A stretch of DNA of 64,000 bases from Mycobacterium sp. DL440. GTDB lineage: Bacteria; Actinomycetota; Actinomycetes; Mycobacteriales; Mycobacteriaceae. The first letter of the stretch is position 1, and the number at the start of each line of letters is the position of its first letter. The stretch is taken from contig NZ_CP050191.1 of assembly GCF_011745145.1 (NCBI RefSeq), forward strand, positions 3,266,084 through 3,330,083, written 5' to 3'. Of the stretch, positions 1-7,495 are shown piece by piece. The notes below the pieces were generated by a model, which searched no databases, was not told the origin of the DNA, and worked only from the letters and a program-made list of their open reading frames with translations. Both the position numbers and the translations under genes were made by a program.

Positions 1-1
1 C

Positions 2-55
2 ACCACCGACGAAGACGGCAACGAAATTGTCACCTTCGCCTTCCAGCCCGTCTAG
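2..55 (+). CDS. C-terminal end of an upstream gene, possibly a DUF35/OB-fold protein (partial)
   Basis: Only the last 17 codons are inside the window, ending at TAG 53-55. The frame is open from base 2 and reads TTDEDGNEIVTFAFQPV. A short acidic turn followed by a beta strand ending in FxPV is how many Zn-ribbon/OB-fold (DUF35) partner proteins of SCP2-type thiolases end. The next gene is such a thiolase, starting 14 bases downstream, so the pair may be co-transcribed. The family call is inference from the tail and the neighbour; the coding frame itself is fairly safe. Confidence 0.4.
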   Translation, partial: TTDEDGNEIVTFAFQPV

Positions 56-69
56 AAAGGCCGCGCAAC

Positions 70-1224
70 ATGAGCAACTCCGCGAATGATGTAGCCATCA
101 TCGGCGTCGGCCTGCACCCGTTCGGCCGCTTCGACAAGACCGCGATGCAGATGGGCGCCGAGGCAATCCAATTCGCGCTCGAAGATGCGGGCCTGGAATG
201 GAAGGACATCCAGTTCGGATTCGGCGGCAGCTATGAGGTCTCCAACCCGGATGCCGTCACCCGCCTGGTCGGGCTGACCGGCATCACGTTCACCAACGTG
301 TTCAACGCCTGTGCCACCGCGGCCAGCGCCATTCAGCAGACCGCCGACACCATCCGGTTGGGCAAGTACGACATCGGCATCGCGATCGGCCTGGACAAAC
401 ACCCGCGCGGCGCCTTCACCGACGACCCGGCCAAACTCGCATTGCCGCAGTGGTACGCCGAGAACGGCCAGTTCGTCACCACCAAGTTCTTCGGCATGAA
501 GGCCAACCACTACATCCACAAGCACAACATCTCCGAGGAGACGCTGGCGCGGGTGGCCAACAAGAACTTCCGCAACGGTGAGCTGAACCCGAATGCGTTC
601 CGGCGCAAGGAGATCTCGGTCGAGGAGATCATGGCCTCGCCGGTGCTGAACTACCCGCTGCGCCAGTACATGTTCTGCGCCCCCGACGAGGGTGCCGCGG
701 CGGTGATCATGTGCCGTGCCGACATCGCGCACAAGTACACCGACAAGCCGGTGTATGTGCGGGCCAGCGAGATCCGCACACGCACCTACGGCGCCTACGA
801 GGTGCACGGCACCTCGGCACCGCTGGATGAGGATCCCTCGCCGACGGTGTACGCGGCCAAGGCCGCTTATGAGGCCGCAGGTATCGGCCCCGAAGACGTC
901 GACATCGCCCAGCTGCAGGACACCGACGCCGGCGCCGAGGTGATCCACATGGCCGAAACGGGACTGTGCGCCGACGGCGACCAGGAGAAGCTGCTGCTCG
1001 AAGGCGCGACGGAGATCAACGGCACGATGCCGGTCAACACCGACGGCGGCCTGATCGCCAACGGCGAGCCCATCGGCGCCTCGGGCCTGCGCCAGATGTA
1101 CGAGCTCGTGCGTCAGTTACGCGGCGAGGCCGGCGAGCGGCAGGTACCGGGTAGTCCACGGGTCGGCCTGGCCCAGGTCTACGGCGCGCCAGGCACGGCC
1201 TCCGCGACCATCCTGTCGCTGTAG
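70..1224 (+). CDS. Thiolase-fold (SCP2/Ltp-type) acyl-CoA thiolase or aldolase
   Basis: 384-residue thiolase-superfamily protein, expected to cleave or condense acyl-CoA esters in the cytosol. The nucleophile loop NACATAAS places Cys81 where thiolases keep their acyl-accepting cysteine. The C-terminal loop reads NGEPIGASG, so the usual GHP histidine is Glu, and the usual CxG acid/base cysteine near the end is absent (YGAPGTAS). This pattern is seen in the non-degradative Ltp branch, so a retro-aldol or other C-C cleavage is as likely as classical thiolysis. A GAAAGG ribosome site at 55-60 supports the ATG at 70. The gene probably forms a two-gene unit with the partial upstream gene and ends at a hairpin before the convergent TetR. 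Confidence 0.88.
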   Translation: MSNSANDVAIIGVGLHPFGRFDKTAMQMGAEAIQFALEDAGLEWKDIQFGFGGSYEVSNPDAVTRLVGLTGITFTNVFNACATAASAIQQTADTIRLGKYDIGIAIGLDKHPRGAFTDDPAKLALPQWYAENGQFVTTKFFGMKANHYIHKHNISEETLARVANKNFRNGELNPNAFRRKEISVEEIMASPVLNYPLRQYMFCAPDEGAAAVIMCRADIAHKYTDKPVYVRASEIRTRTYGAYEVHGTSAPLDEDPSPTVYAAKAAYEAAGIGPEDVDIAQLQDTDAGAEVIHMAETGLCADGDQEKLLLEGATEINGTMPVNTDGGLIANGEPIGASGLRQMYELVRQLRGEAGERQVPGSPRVGLAQVYGAPGTASATILSL

Positions 1225-1264
1225 CTCGTCGAGCAGTCCCCCGCGAGCGGGAGGAGCCCCCAGT

Positions 1265-1300
1265 GAATGTCCCCCGCAACCACCGGTTCGGGGGACGTTC
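1265..1300. terminator. Hairpin between convergent thiolase and TetR genes
   Basis: Bases 1265-1275 pair with 1290-1300, an 11-bp stem with one G-U pair and a 14-base loop. There is no T-tract, as is usual in mycobacteria. The stem sequence (GAATGTCCCC / GGGGACGTTC) closely resembles the stem of the much longer hairpin at 41072-41131, so it may belong to a repeated terminator-like element. Confidence 0.55.
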
Positions 1301-1325
1301 GCGTGCGCTCGGGCAGAGCCGGGCC

Positions 1326-1931
1326 TCAGGCCGGCAGTTCCAGCGGCTGCGGCTCACCTTCCAGGCGTCGCAGCCAGTCCTCGCAGAACTTCAGCACCTC
1401 GGCGTGACCTGCCGTCATTCCGAGCGCCTGCTCCATGACCATCACCCGCGACACACTGGCCGCGATGAACGTCCAGACGATCGGCGGCACCTCGGACGCG
1501 TCGACGCCGTAACGGCGCAACGCCCCCTCTATCGCCTTCGTCTCGGCGTCGCGGAACATCTCGGCGTAGCGGCCGATCTCCGCCCGCAACACCTTGCGGT
1601 GGTTGGCCAGGCCTGTCATCTCCATCGTCAAGCGCGTAGCGCTCGGATCTATGGAGAACCGCCACAACGCCCACAGCGGCTGCGGCGATTTCAGCGCCGC
1701 GGCCTGCGCGACCAATCCCTCTTCGGCACGCCGCACGAACACCGCCAGAAACAGGTCGTCCATCGTCCGGAAGTAGTAGTGCACCAACTGGGGCTTGAGA
1801 CCGGCTCGTTCGGCCACCCGCCGGGACGTGACCGCGACGTACCCTTCCTCGATCATCAGCGCCTCGGCGGCGTCCAACAGCACGATCCGGTTCTTCGCGT
1901 CGGGCGCCCCGATCCTTCGCGCCGATGCCAT
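1326..1931 (-). CDS. TetR/AcrR-family transcriptional regulator
   Basis: 201 residues. The N-terminal helix-turn-helix is clear at about residues 35-55 (VTSRRVAERAGLKPQLVHYYF), followed by a helical ligand-binding domain ending in LRRLEGEP. It is divergent from the P450 at 2123 across a 191-base intergenic region containing the dyad at 2024-2041, the natural place for autoregulation and control of the P450. Family membership is well supported by the helix-turn-helix; ligand and targets are inference. Confidence 0.9.
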   Translation of the reverse strand: MASARRIGAPDAKNRIVLLDAAEALMIEEGYVAVTSRRVAERAGLKPQLVHYYFRTMDDLFLAVFVRRAEEGLVAQAAALKSPQPLWALWRFSIDPSATRLTMEMTGLANHRKVLRAEIGRYAEMFRDAETKAIEGALRRYGVDASEVPPIVWTFIAASVSRVMVMEQALGMTAGHAEVLKFCEDWLRRLEGEPQPLELPA

Positions 1932-2023
1932 ACCCGATCCTCCTCACGACTTGCCCCCGACAGCGTCTTGCTGATCGTAACTTTCGCTCGGCCACGTGAC
2001 CTTGACCACGACTCTATCGCCAT

Positions 2024-2041
2024 GCTAAGCAGGTGCTCAGC
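2024..2041. promoter_or_regulatory. Operator-like dyad before P450, also found at 63548
   Basis: GCTAAGCAGGTGCTCAGC is an imperfect inverted repeat (half-sites GCTAAGCAG and GTGCTCAGC, 7 of 9 positions symmetric), 82 bases upstream of the P450 start and between it and the divergent TetR. The same 18-mer with one change occurs before the P450 at 63593. Conservation before two P450 genes suggests a regulator site; no binding evidence exists. Confidence 0.4.
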
Positions 2042-2122
2042 AATTGTCGAAAATTCTTCGCGCGGTGCAGCCCGTCGCGAAACCACCGCAGCGCATATCG
2101 ATTTCGGGAGGCAGCGCACACC

Positions 2123-3406
2123 ATGACCGAGACCAATTTCGACACTGTCGACTATTTCACCGACCAGTCGCTGGTGCCCGACCCGCACCCGTACTTCGAC
2201 CACCTGCGCAGCAAGTGTCCGGTCGTGAAGGAACCGAATTACGGCGTCATGGCCATCACCGGGTTCGAGGAAGCCACCACGGTCCTCAAGGACACCAATC
2301 TCTTCTCATCGTGCATCGCGGTGGCCGGCCCGTTCCCGCCGCTGCCGTTCACACCCGAGGGCGACGACATCACCGAGCAGATTGCCGCGCACCGCTCGCA
2401 GATGCCGATGTTCGAGCACATGGTCACCATGGACCCACCTGACCACACCAACGCACGTTCCCTGCTCAATCGGCTGCTCACCCCGCGCCGGTTGAAGGAG
2501 AACGAGGACTTCATGTGGCGGCTGGCCGACCAGTGCCTCGACGACTTCATCGCCGACGGCAAGTGTGAATTCCTGAGCGCCTATGCAAAGCCCTTCTCCC
2601 TGTTGGTGATCGCCGACATGCTCGGCGTACCGGAAGAAGACCACGAGGAGTTCCGTACGGTGCTGGGCGCCCCCCGGCCCGGGGCTCAGGTCGGCTCCCT
2701 CGACGGTGACCTCGTCGCCAGCAATCCGTTGGAATGGCTCGACGAGAAGTTCAGCCGTTACCTCGAAGACCGTCGGAAAGAACCGCGCGACGACGTGCTG
2801 ACGGCTCTCGCCACGGCGAACTACCCGGACGGTTCTGTACCGCCCATCATCGAGGTCGTTCGGTCCGCGACATTCCTGTTCGCGGCCGGCCAGGAGACCA
2901 CCACCAAACTGCTGTCGGCGTCGTTGCGCGTGCTCGGCGACCGCCCGGACATCCAGCAGGCCCTGCGCGACGACCGCAGCCGCATCCCGACTTTCGTGGA
3001 GGAAGCGCTGCGGATGGACGCCCCGGTCAAGAGCCAGTTCCGGCTGGCGAAGAAGAACACCAAGCTCGGCGACATCGAGGTGCCGGCCGGTACCACCCTC
3101 ATGGTGTGCCCGGGCGCGGTGAACCGCGACCCCGTCCGATTCGAGGACCCGCACACCTTCAGCCTGGATCGCAAGAACGTACGTGAGCACATCGCATTCG
3201 GCCGCGGCGTGCACAGCTGCCCGGGTGGCCCGCTGGCCCGCGTCGAGGGCCGGGTGTCGCTGGAACGCATCCTGGACCGGATGTCCGACATCGGTATCGA
3301 CGAGGAATTCCACGGTCCCGCTGACGATCGTCGCTACAGCTACGAGCCGACGTTCATCCTGCGCGGCCTGACCGAGCTGAACATCACGTTCAAGCCCGTG
3401 CGCTGA
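2123..3406 (+). CDS. Cytochrome P450
   Basis: 427-residue soluble class I P450 monooxygenase. I-helix oxygen-binding motif AGQETTT, K-helix ExxR in EEALR, and heme loop FGRGVHSCPGG with the thiolate at Cys366. The ATG at 2123 is preceded by GGGAGG at 2107-2112; the longer reading frame upstream crosses the promoter and is not preferred. It is a close paralogue of the P450s at 26528 and 57490: all share a DFF/DYFTD start, LTPxRLKENED and a KPFSLLVIAD-type stretch. No ferredoxin follows directly. Substrate unknown; the mce and thiolase neighbours suggest a hydrophobic acyl or terpenoid compound. Confidence 0.95.
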   Translation: MTETNFDTVDYFTDQSLVPDPHPYFDHLRSKCPVVKEPNYGVMAITGFEEATTVLKDTNLFSSCIAVAGPFPPLPFTPEGDDITEQIAAHRSQMPMFEHMVTMDPPDHTNARSLLNRLLTPRRLKENEDFMWRLADQCLDDFIADGKCEFLSAYAKPFSLLVIADMLGVPEEDHEEFRTVLGAPRPGAQVGSLDGDLVASNPLEWLDEKFSRYLEDRRKEPRDDVLTALATANYPDGSVPPIIEVVRSATFLFAAGQETTTKLLSASLRVLGDRPDIQQALRDDRSRIPTFVEEALRMDAPVKSQFRLAKKNTKLGDIEVPAGTTLMVCPGAVNRDPVRFEDPHTFSLDRKNVREHIAFGRGVHSCPGGPLARVEGRVSLERILDRMSDIGIDEEFHGPADDRRYSYEPTFILRGLTELNITFKPVR

Positions 3407-3432
3407 CGACCGCTCGACAGACGATTCCGCGT

Positions 3433-3500
3433 ATCTCGCCTTCGCCGTATTTGCTATTCTCCGAATGCGAGAATAGCAATCTCGCTGGCGAAGACGAGAT
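3433..3500. other. Long two-part hairpin after the P450
   Basis: An outer stem (3433-3446 with 3487-3500, 13 of 14 paired) encloses a perfect inner stem (3451-3461 with 3469-3479, 11 bp, 7-base loop). It lies 27 bases after the P450 stop and before the secreted-protein gene at 3573. It could terminate P450 transcription; its inner arms also form the TATTCTC-N7-GAGAA site described separately, so an operator role is equally possible. Confidence 0.55.
3455..3473. promoter_or_regulatory. TATTCTC-N7-GAGAA operator-like site, copy 1
   Basis: Dyad with seven-base spacer about 100 bases before the secreted-protein gene at 3573. The same half-sites with the same spacing occur at 4980-4998 (on the minus strand) and 5089-5107, each before another small secreted-protein gene. 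Three matched copies within 1.7 kb, all at secreted-protein units, make a shared regulator likely; the regulator is not identified. Confidence 0.5.
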
Positions 3501-3572
3501 TCCGGTTTCGGCACGGCGATGCCTGGTCTCGTTCTATAGTCAGCCGACCAGTGCCGATCCGTGGAGGTGCCT

Positions 3573-4046
3573 GTGAAGTCCAGTTTGATCCGTATGGCGA
3601 TGAGCGCCGCGCTCGGATTGGGGACTGCAATCGCTTTGGCACCGCCTTCACAGGCCATGTACTTCGGCAACTACGACGTGCACATGCCGGACCGCAGGGA
3701 CTTCCACACCTGGATCTGGTCGGCGATCACGCCCTGCCACGATCCCGGGACCGACAATTTTCAGCATGACTGCATCACCATCATGACCGTTCCGCAGCCA
3801 GTCGCCAAGGCGGTCTCCAATCGTGGCGACGCCCGACTTGTCGACGGTCGCTACACCTTGACCATCGACGAGTTTTACGGACTCCGGTGCGGAGACATCT
3901 ACTACGGACCCACGATCCCGACCCACGACGTCTACACGTGGGATGCGAACACCCTCTCAGGCGAGATGGTCTCTACGTTCGATGTCGGCTGCGACGGCGC
4001 CCCTGGCGGCTCCTTCACCTATCCGTTCACCCTGACGAGGATGTGA
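3573..4046 (+). CDS. Small secreted protein of unknown function
   Basis: 157 residues. The GTG at 3573 is chosen because GGAGG lies at 3563-3567. The N-terminus is a Sec-type signal peptide: a charged start, a hydrophobic run (AALGLGTAIALA), then a PSQA cleavage site before MYFGNYDVH. The mature part has paired cysteines (ITPCHD, QHDC, LRCG, VGCD) consistent with disulfides, and many aromatic and Thr residues suggesting beta structure. Three bases separate it from the MmpS-like gene at 4050, so the two are probably co-transcribed. I do not recognise a named family; it resembles mycobacterial conserved exported proteins. Confidence 0.8.
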   Translation: MKSSLIRMAMSAALGLGTAIALAPPSQAMYFGNYDVHMPDRRDFHTWIWSAITPCHDPGTDNFQHDCITIMTVPQPVAKAVSNRGDARLVDGRYTLTIDEFYGLRCGDIYYGPTIPTHDVYTWDANTLSGEMVSTFDVGCDGAPGGSFTYPFTLTRM

Positions 4047-4049
4047 TCG

Positions 4050-4496
4050 ATGCGCTACCCGACTATCCGAGCCCTGACCGTTGCGACGGCCGCCGCGCTG
4101 GCGGCCGGCGCAATCGTCACCGCTGCACCGGCATTCGCCGATGAGCCCGGGCCGGCTGGTCCACCACTGCATCACGTGCAGTACACCGTGACCGCCGACG
4201 CACCGTACTGGGCTCACATCTACTACCGCGACACCGACCCCGTGCAGTTCTCGGATTACAGCCACAATCCGTACGAGTTCAGCCCCAGAGCCGACGTGGA
4301 CGTCGCACCGGACAAGCCATGGGTCTTCGACGCGATGCTCGCCGATCCGGACCTGTGGGCCATGGTCCTGGTGCAGAGCGGTGAGTCACCCAATCTTCCG
4401 ACGCCCGGGTTCAACTGCAAGCTGACAGTCGACGGCGTGGTGGTCAAGACCAACAGCGGCCCCAAGGGCGCGTTGTGTTCGATCCGAAACTGGTAG
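4050..4496 (+). CDS. MmpS-like secreted beta-sandwich protein
   Basis: 148 residues. The signal peptide has a hydrophobic core rich in Ala and Val and a probable PAFA cleavage site near residue 30. The mature region follows the MmpS plan: a first strand with VQYTVTAD, then IYYRDTDP, a VxPDKPW turn, a strand ending in VLVQSG, then FNCKLTVDGVVV and a final Cys in GALCSI; the two cysteines should form a disulfide. MmpS proteins normally have a TM anchor and partner an MmpL transporter. Here the N-terminus looks cleavable and no mmpL is in the window. The assignment rests on pattern resemblance and is moderate. Confidence 0.7.
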   Translation: MRYPTIRALTVATAAALAAGAIVTAAPAFADEPGPAGPPLHHVQYTVTADAPYWAHIYYRDTDPVQFSDYSHNPYEFSPRADVDVAPDKPWVFDAMLADPDLWAMVLVQSGESPNLPTPGFNCKLTVDGVVVKTNSGPKGALCSIRNW

Positions 4497-4509
4497 ACGC
4501 ACTCACGAA

Positions 4510-4550
4510 AACGAAAGAGGGCCACACGATTCGCGTGGCCCTCTTTCGTT
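4510..4550. terminator. Bidirectional intrinsic terminator
   Basis: A perfect 16-bp stem (4510-4525 with 4535-4550) with a 9-base loop, flanked by A-rich sequence on the left and T-rich sequence on the right (CTCTTTCGTT), between the convergent genes ending at 4496 and 4563. It is one of two textbook terminators in the window. Confidence 0.85.
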
Positions 4551-4562
4551 CTAGATGATCAC

Positions 4563-4949
4563 CTATGCGTCGCCGCGCAGCCAGCGGGTCTCACCGTTCA
4601 TCGGTACGCAGCTCAGGAACAGCCCGTCTGGGGCCTGTGCCACCGAGTTCTGTTCGTTGATGCACAGACTGTTCTCATCTCTGATCCCCACCATCGGTGG
4701 GGAACGGAACCATCTCGGCTCGTAGCGCCGCGGCGAACCGCAGAACACCAGCCGGCCCCACCCATTGCGCGCGTCCACCCCGAACACGTAGTAGGCGGTG
4801 TTGTCACAGGGAGCGCCCAGCACCGCGTTCGGGTTGATACCCGGCGTGCAAAACGCGTCATTACATGTCTGCGGACCCGCATTTGCCTGCGGAGCAGCCA
4901 GCATCCCGGCGACAATCATTGAAGCGGTCGCCATCACCGTCACACGCAC
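4563..4949 (-). CDS. Small cysteine-rich secreted protein of unknown function
   Basis: 128 residues. The signal peptide begins MRVTVMATASMIVAGML and probably ends at ANA near residue 24. The mature protein has six cysteines (QTCND, AFCTP, GAPCDN, VFCGS, SLCIN, LSCVP), enough for three disulfides, and ends in RWLRGDA. It is convergent with the MmpS-like gene across the terminator and divergent from the secreted protein at 5149, sharing a 199-base promoter region with two TATTCTC-N7-GAGAR sites. No named family recognised. Confidence 0.75.
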   Translation of the reverse strand: MRVTVMATASMIVAGMLAAPQANAGPQTCNDAFCTPGINPNAVLGAPCDNTAYYVFGVDARNGWGRLVFCGSPRRYEPRWFRSPPMVGIRDENSLCINEQNSVAQAPDGLFLSCVPMNGETRWLRGDA

Positions 4950-4979
4950 GTTGCTACTTTCGCATAGCTGGAAATCAAA

Positions 4980-4998
4980 CTCTCGGTTTTAGAGAATA
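4980..4998. promoter_or_regulatory. TATTCTC-N7-GAGAG operator-like site, copy 2 (minus orientation)
   Basis: Read on the minus strand: TATTCTC, seven bases, GAGAG. It lies 31 bases upstream of the minus-strand secreted-protein start at 4949, where a repressor could block the promoter. It matches copies at 3455 and 5089 in half-site and spacing. Confidence 0.5.
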
Positions 4999-5088
4999 TT
5001 ACTACGAATGGCCCGCCGCTGATCCTCAGGCCGGCAGCACGCTGGGGTGGCCTGGCTGAATTGATCGTGGACCAGGCACTGATAGTGA

Positions 5089-5107
5089 TATTCTCCGAAA
5101 CTGAGAA
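5089..5107. promoter_or_regulatory. TATTCTC-N7-GAGAA operator-like site, copy 3
   Basis: TATTCTC-CGAAACT-GAGAA, 42 bases upstream of the secreted-protein gene at 5149. Including flanks it matches copy 1 at 18 of 22 positions. Confidence 0.5.
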
Positions 5108-5148
5108 CAGGGCTACCACCTCGTCAGGTTGGCCAGAAGGAGCGGTTC

Positions 5149-5658
5149 ATGTCAGTCTCCCGGGTAAGCGCTGCTGCGGTGGCCGTCGCCGCCGCAGCGA
5201 CCGTCAGCCTGAGCGGCGCCGCCCCCGCGGTCGCCGGCGAACAGTGGGGTATCAACGGCAGCTTCGCCACATCGTCCAATGGCGCGTGGGCCAAGATCAA
5301 CGACCGCTACGAGGAGCAACCGTCGCTCCGGAGCAACTGGACCATCTCGACCCAGTGCATCTCCCCCACCGAATGCAGCGGCACGGTGACAAGCGACGCA
5401 GGCTGGTCCGCGCCGGTCTACACGACCAACGGCCTCTGGTACGTGAAACGGGTCGTACCCAACTGGCGCTTCTGCGCCGATGGCACGCCCATCGAGGGCC
5501 TGCAGATCTACAAGTTCTACCCGGTGGGCTTCGACGGGCACGTGGACCAGTCCTCATCCGAATATGCCGGCGAGGACATGACCAAGGGCCCCAGCGGATC
5601 ATGTGGGCGCAATCAGTGGCCCGCTGTCCGGATGCCGTTCTACATGCGGCCCGCCTAG
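5149..5658 (+). CDS. Secreted protein of unknown function
   Basis: 169 residues. The ATG at 5149 follows AAGGAGC at 5138-5144. A classical signal peptide (AAAVAVAAAATVSLSGAAPAVAG) is probably cut after about residue 29. The mature part has four cysteines (STQCIS, TECSG, WRFCAD, GSCGRN) and many Trp residues, with NGxWYVKRVVPNWRFCADG near the centre. This layout resembles a large family of mycobacterial exported proteins of unknown role. It is convergent with the mce operon across the terminator at 5706-5735. Confidence 0.78.
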   Translation: MSVSRVSAAAVAVAAAATVSLSGAAPAVAGEQWGINGSFATSSNGAWAKINDRYEEQPSLRSNWTISTQCISPTECSGTVTSDAGWSAPVYTTNGLWYVKRVVPNWRFCADGTPIEGLQIYKFYPVGFDGHVDQSSSEYAGEDMTKGPSGSCGRNQWPAVRMPFYMRPA

Positions 5659-5705
5659 CTGCCGACAGCGTCAAATCAACGTCAAAGCTCAAGACAGACA
5701 AAAGG

Positions 5706-5735
5706 ACTGGCCCCGGGCTATTGCCCGGGGCCAGT
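5706..5735. terminator. Bidirectional intrinsic terminator at the end of the mce operon
   Basis: A perfect 13-bp GC-rich stem (5706-5718 with 5723-5735), TATT tetraloop, with AAAAGG before it and TCTTTT after it. It lies between the secreted-protein stop at 5658 and the mceF stop at 5753, so it should end transcription from both sides. Confidence 0.88.
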
Positions 5736-5752
5736 TCTTTTCGCACGATCCG

Positions 5753-7495
5753 CTAGGTCGGCATCAGGTCCTGCCACGTCTTGGGCGTGGACACGAGATC
5801 CGTCTGCTTGTACAGATTGCCGTCGCTGCCCATGTACTCGCCCGTGCGCGGGTTGTACTTGGCGATCGCCACTGACGGCCCGCTTCCGGCACCGCCCTTG
5901 AACGCGCTCGGCGCCACTCCCGGTTCCGCCGGCATGGGGACCTCCGGAGCATCCGGAAAAACCCCTTGGCCATGCGGGACGGGCGGAAGCTCAGTTGCCT
6001 GCGGCTTGTCCGCCTCAGGCACCGGAACCGCGTTGGGATCGCCTGCCGGAGGCGGTGGCACGCCGGGCACCGGTGGCTCCAGGTACATCGGCTGACCCGG
6101 CAGCATCGACCCCGGATTGGTCCCGGCGAAATTCGGCGCCGGCTGTGGTTCGGGCGCTGCGCCGGGCGGTGGAGCGGTCACCCCCGGAGGCAGAGGGGTG
6201 CCGCCGAGCGGCCCGAAGATCTTCTCGTCCGGCAGCACCCGGGTATCCGGGGGCACGCCCTGCGCGATCAGACTAGGGTCGAGCGGGTACGGACCAAGTG
6301 CATGCTGACGCTGGGCGATGGGCTGAAATCCCTTGGGATCATTGCACAATTTGACCGTCGGAGCCCGCTTGCCCGGGTGGCCCATACACGGGTAGTTGCG
6401 CGCGCCACGGACGCCGATAGGCGAATCCTGTGGCAACTTGCAGTAGATGTCGTCCGGGGTGTCGATCACGGTCGTGTCGGCCGGGGAGCGCCAGGACGAC
6501 GGCGGCAGGAATCCGACTGTGCAGGTCGGCGGATCACCCAGGCCCAGCGAGAAGTCGGCCATCGGCAGACCGCTCGTGTTGTTGGTGTGCGCATAGGTCT
6601 GCAGCTGAGCGACGTACGGCGGCAACAGCACCAGCAGTTGCTCGATCGACGGGTTGTAGGTGACCGCGATCTGACCGAACGTGCTCAGATTCGCCAACAA
6701 CACCGGCAAAGTCGGCTTGATCTGGTCGAGCAGCTTGGTGGTCTCCTGGGCGAAACCGGGACCGTTGCGCAGCAGCGACCGCACCTCGGGATCATTCTCG
6801 GCCACCTGCCCGGTGATGCCGGCCAAGCTGGCCGCCCAGGTCCGGATCGAATCGGTGGTCTGAGCTTGCGCGTCAAGGAAGGGCTTGGAGTCATCGATCA
6901 ACGCCCGCGTCTGATCTGAGACCGCGTTGGAGTCCCTGGTGATCGTCGAAGCCGAATCCAGCAACGAGCCGAAGTCGTAGCCGGTTCCGTTGAACGCATT
7001 GTAGGACTCGTCCAGCAGCTGGCTCAGCTTGTCCTTCGGGATGGTGTCCACGAGGGCGCTGAGCTGATCGAGCATCGGACCGACCTGCTGCGGAATCTTG
7101 GTGTTCGACATCGCGATCACTGAACCGTTGTCCAGGTAGGGCCCAGAGTTGGTGCGCGGCAACAGCTCAACGTACTGCTCGCCGACCGCCGACATGCTGC
7201 GGACCTCGGCGGCCAGGTCCGCCGGCACCTTCGGCGAGCGGTCCAGGGACAGCGTCGCCTCAGCCCCTTTGTCGGTCAGCTCGACCGACGTGACCTTGCC
7301 GATCTGGGACCCGCGATAGGTGACATTGCTGAACTGGTAGAGACCGCCGGTCGCCGGCAGTTCCATCTTCACGGTGATGCGACCAATGCCGAGCAGCGTC
7401 GGCACCTGCATGTAGGCGAACAGCATGACGGCCACACCGACCACGGAGGCGACGGTGAAGAGAATCAGCTGAGTCCGGATGAAGCGGGTGAGCAT
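5753..7495 (-). CDS. mceF: MCE-family protein MceF, distal subunit of the lipid importer
   Basis: 580 residues. One N-terminal TM helix (about residues 8-30), then the MCE beta-barrel domain (about 35-120) with the typical VTYRGSQIGKV strand, then a long helical region, and a Pro-rich C-terminal tail (from about residue 400) ending in SVAIAKYNPRTGEYMG. MCE proteins assemble as a hetero-hexameric tunnel that carries lipids across the periplasm. Its ATG directly follows the mceE stop. It is the last gene before the terminator; the mas (mce-associated) genes often found after mceF are absent here. Confidence 0.93.
   Translation of the reverse strand: MLTRFIRTQLILFTVASVVGVAVMLFAYMQVPTLLGIGRITVKMELPATGGLYQFSNVTYRGSQIGKVTSVELTDKGAEATLSLDRSPKVPADLAAEVRSMSAVGEQYVELLPRTNSGPYLDNGSVIAMSNTKIPQQVGPMLDQLSALVDTIPKDKLSQLLDESYNAFNGTGYDFGSLLDSASTITRDSNAVSDQTRALIDDSKPFLDAQAQTTDSIRTWAASLAGITGQVAENDPEVRSLLRNGPGFAQETTKLLDQIKPTLPVLLANLSTFGQIAVTYNPSIEQLLVLLPPYVAQLQTYAHTNNTSGLPMADFSLGLGDPPTCTVGFLPPSSWRSPADTTVIDTPDDIYCKLPQDSPIGVRGARNYPCMGHPGKRAPTVKLCNDPKGFQPIAQRQHALGPYPLDPSLIAQGVPPDTRVLPDEKIFGPLGGTPLPPGVTAPPPGAAPEPQPAPNFAGTNPGSMLPGQPMYLEPPVPGVPPPPAGDPNAVPVPEADKPQATELPPVPHGQGVFPDAPEVPMPAEPGVAPSAFKGGAGSGPSVAIAKYNPRTGEYMGSDGNLYKQTDLVSTPKTWQDLMPT

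Noticed and set aside
2306..3670. 454-codon minus-strand open frame opposite the P450 at 2123
   Set aside because: Antisense shadow, low-complexity His/Arg/Val composition typical of reverse frames of P450 genes.
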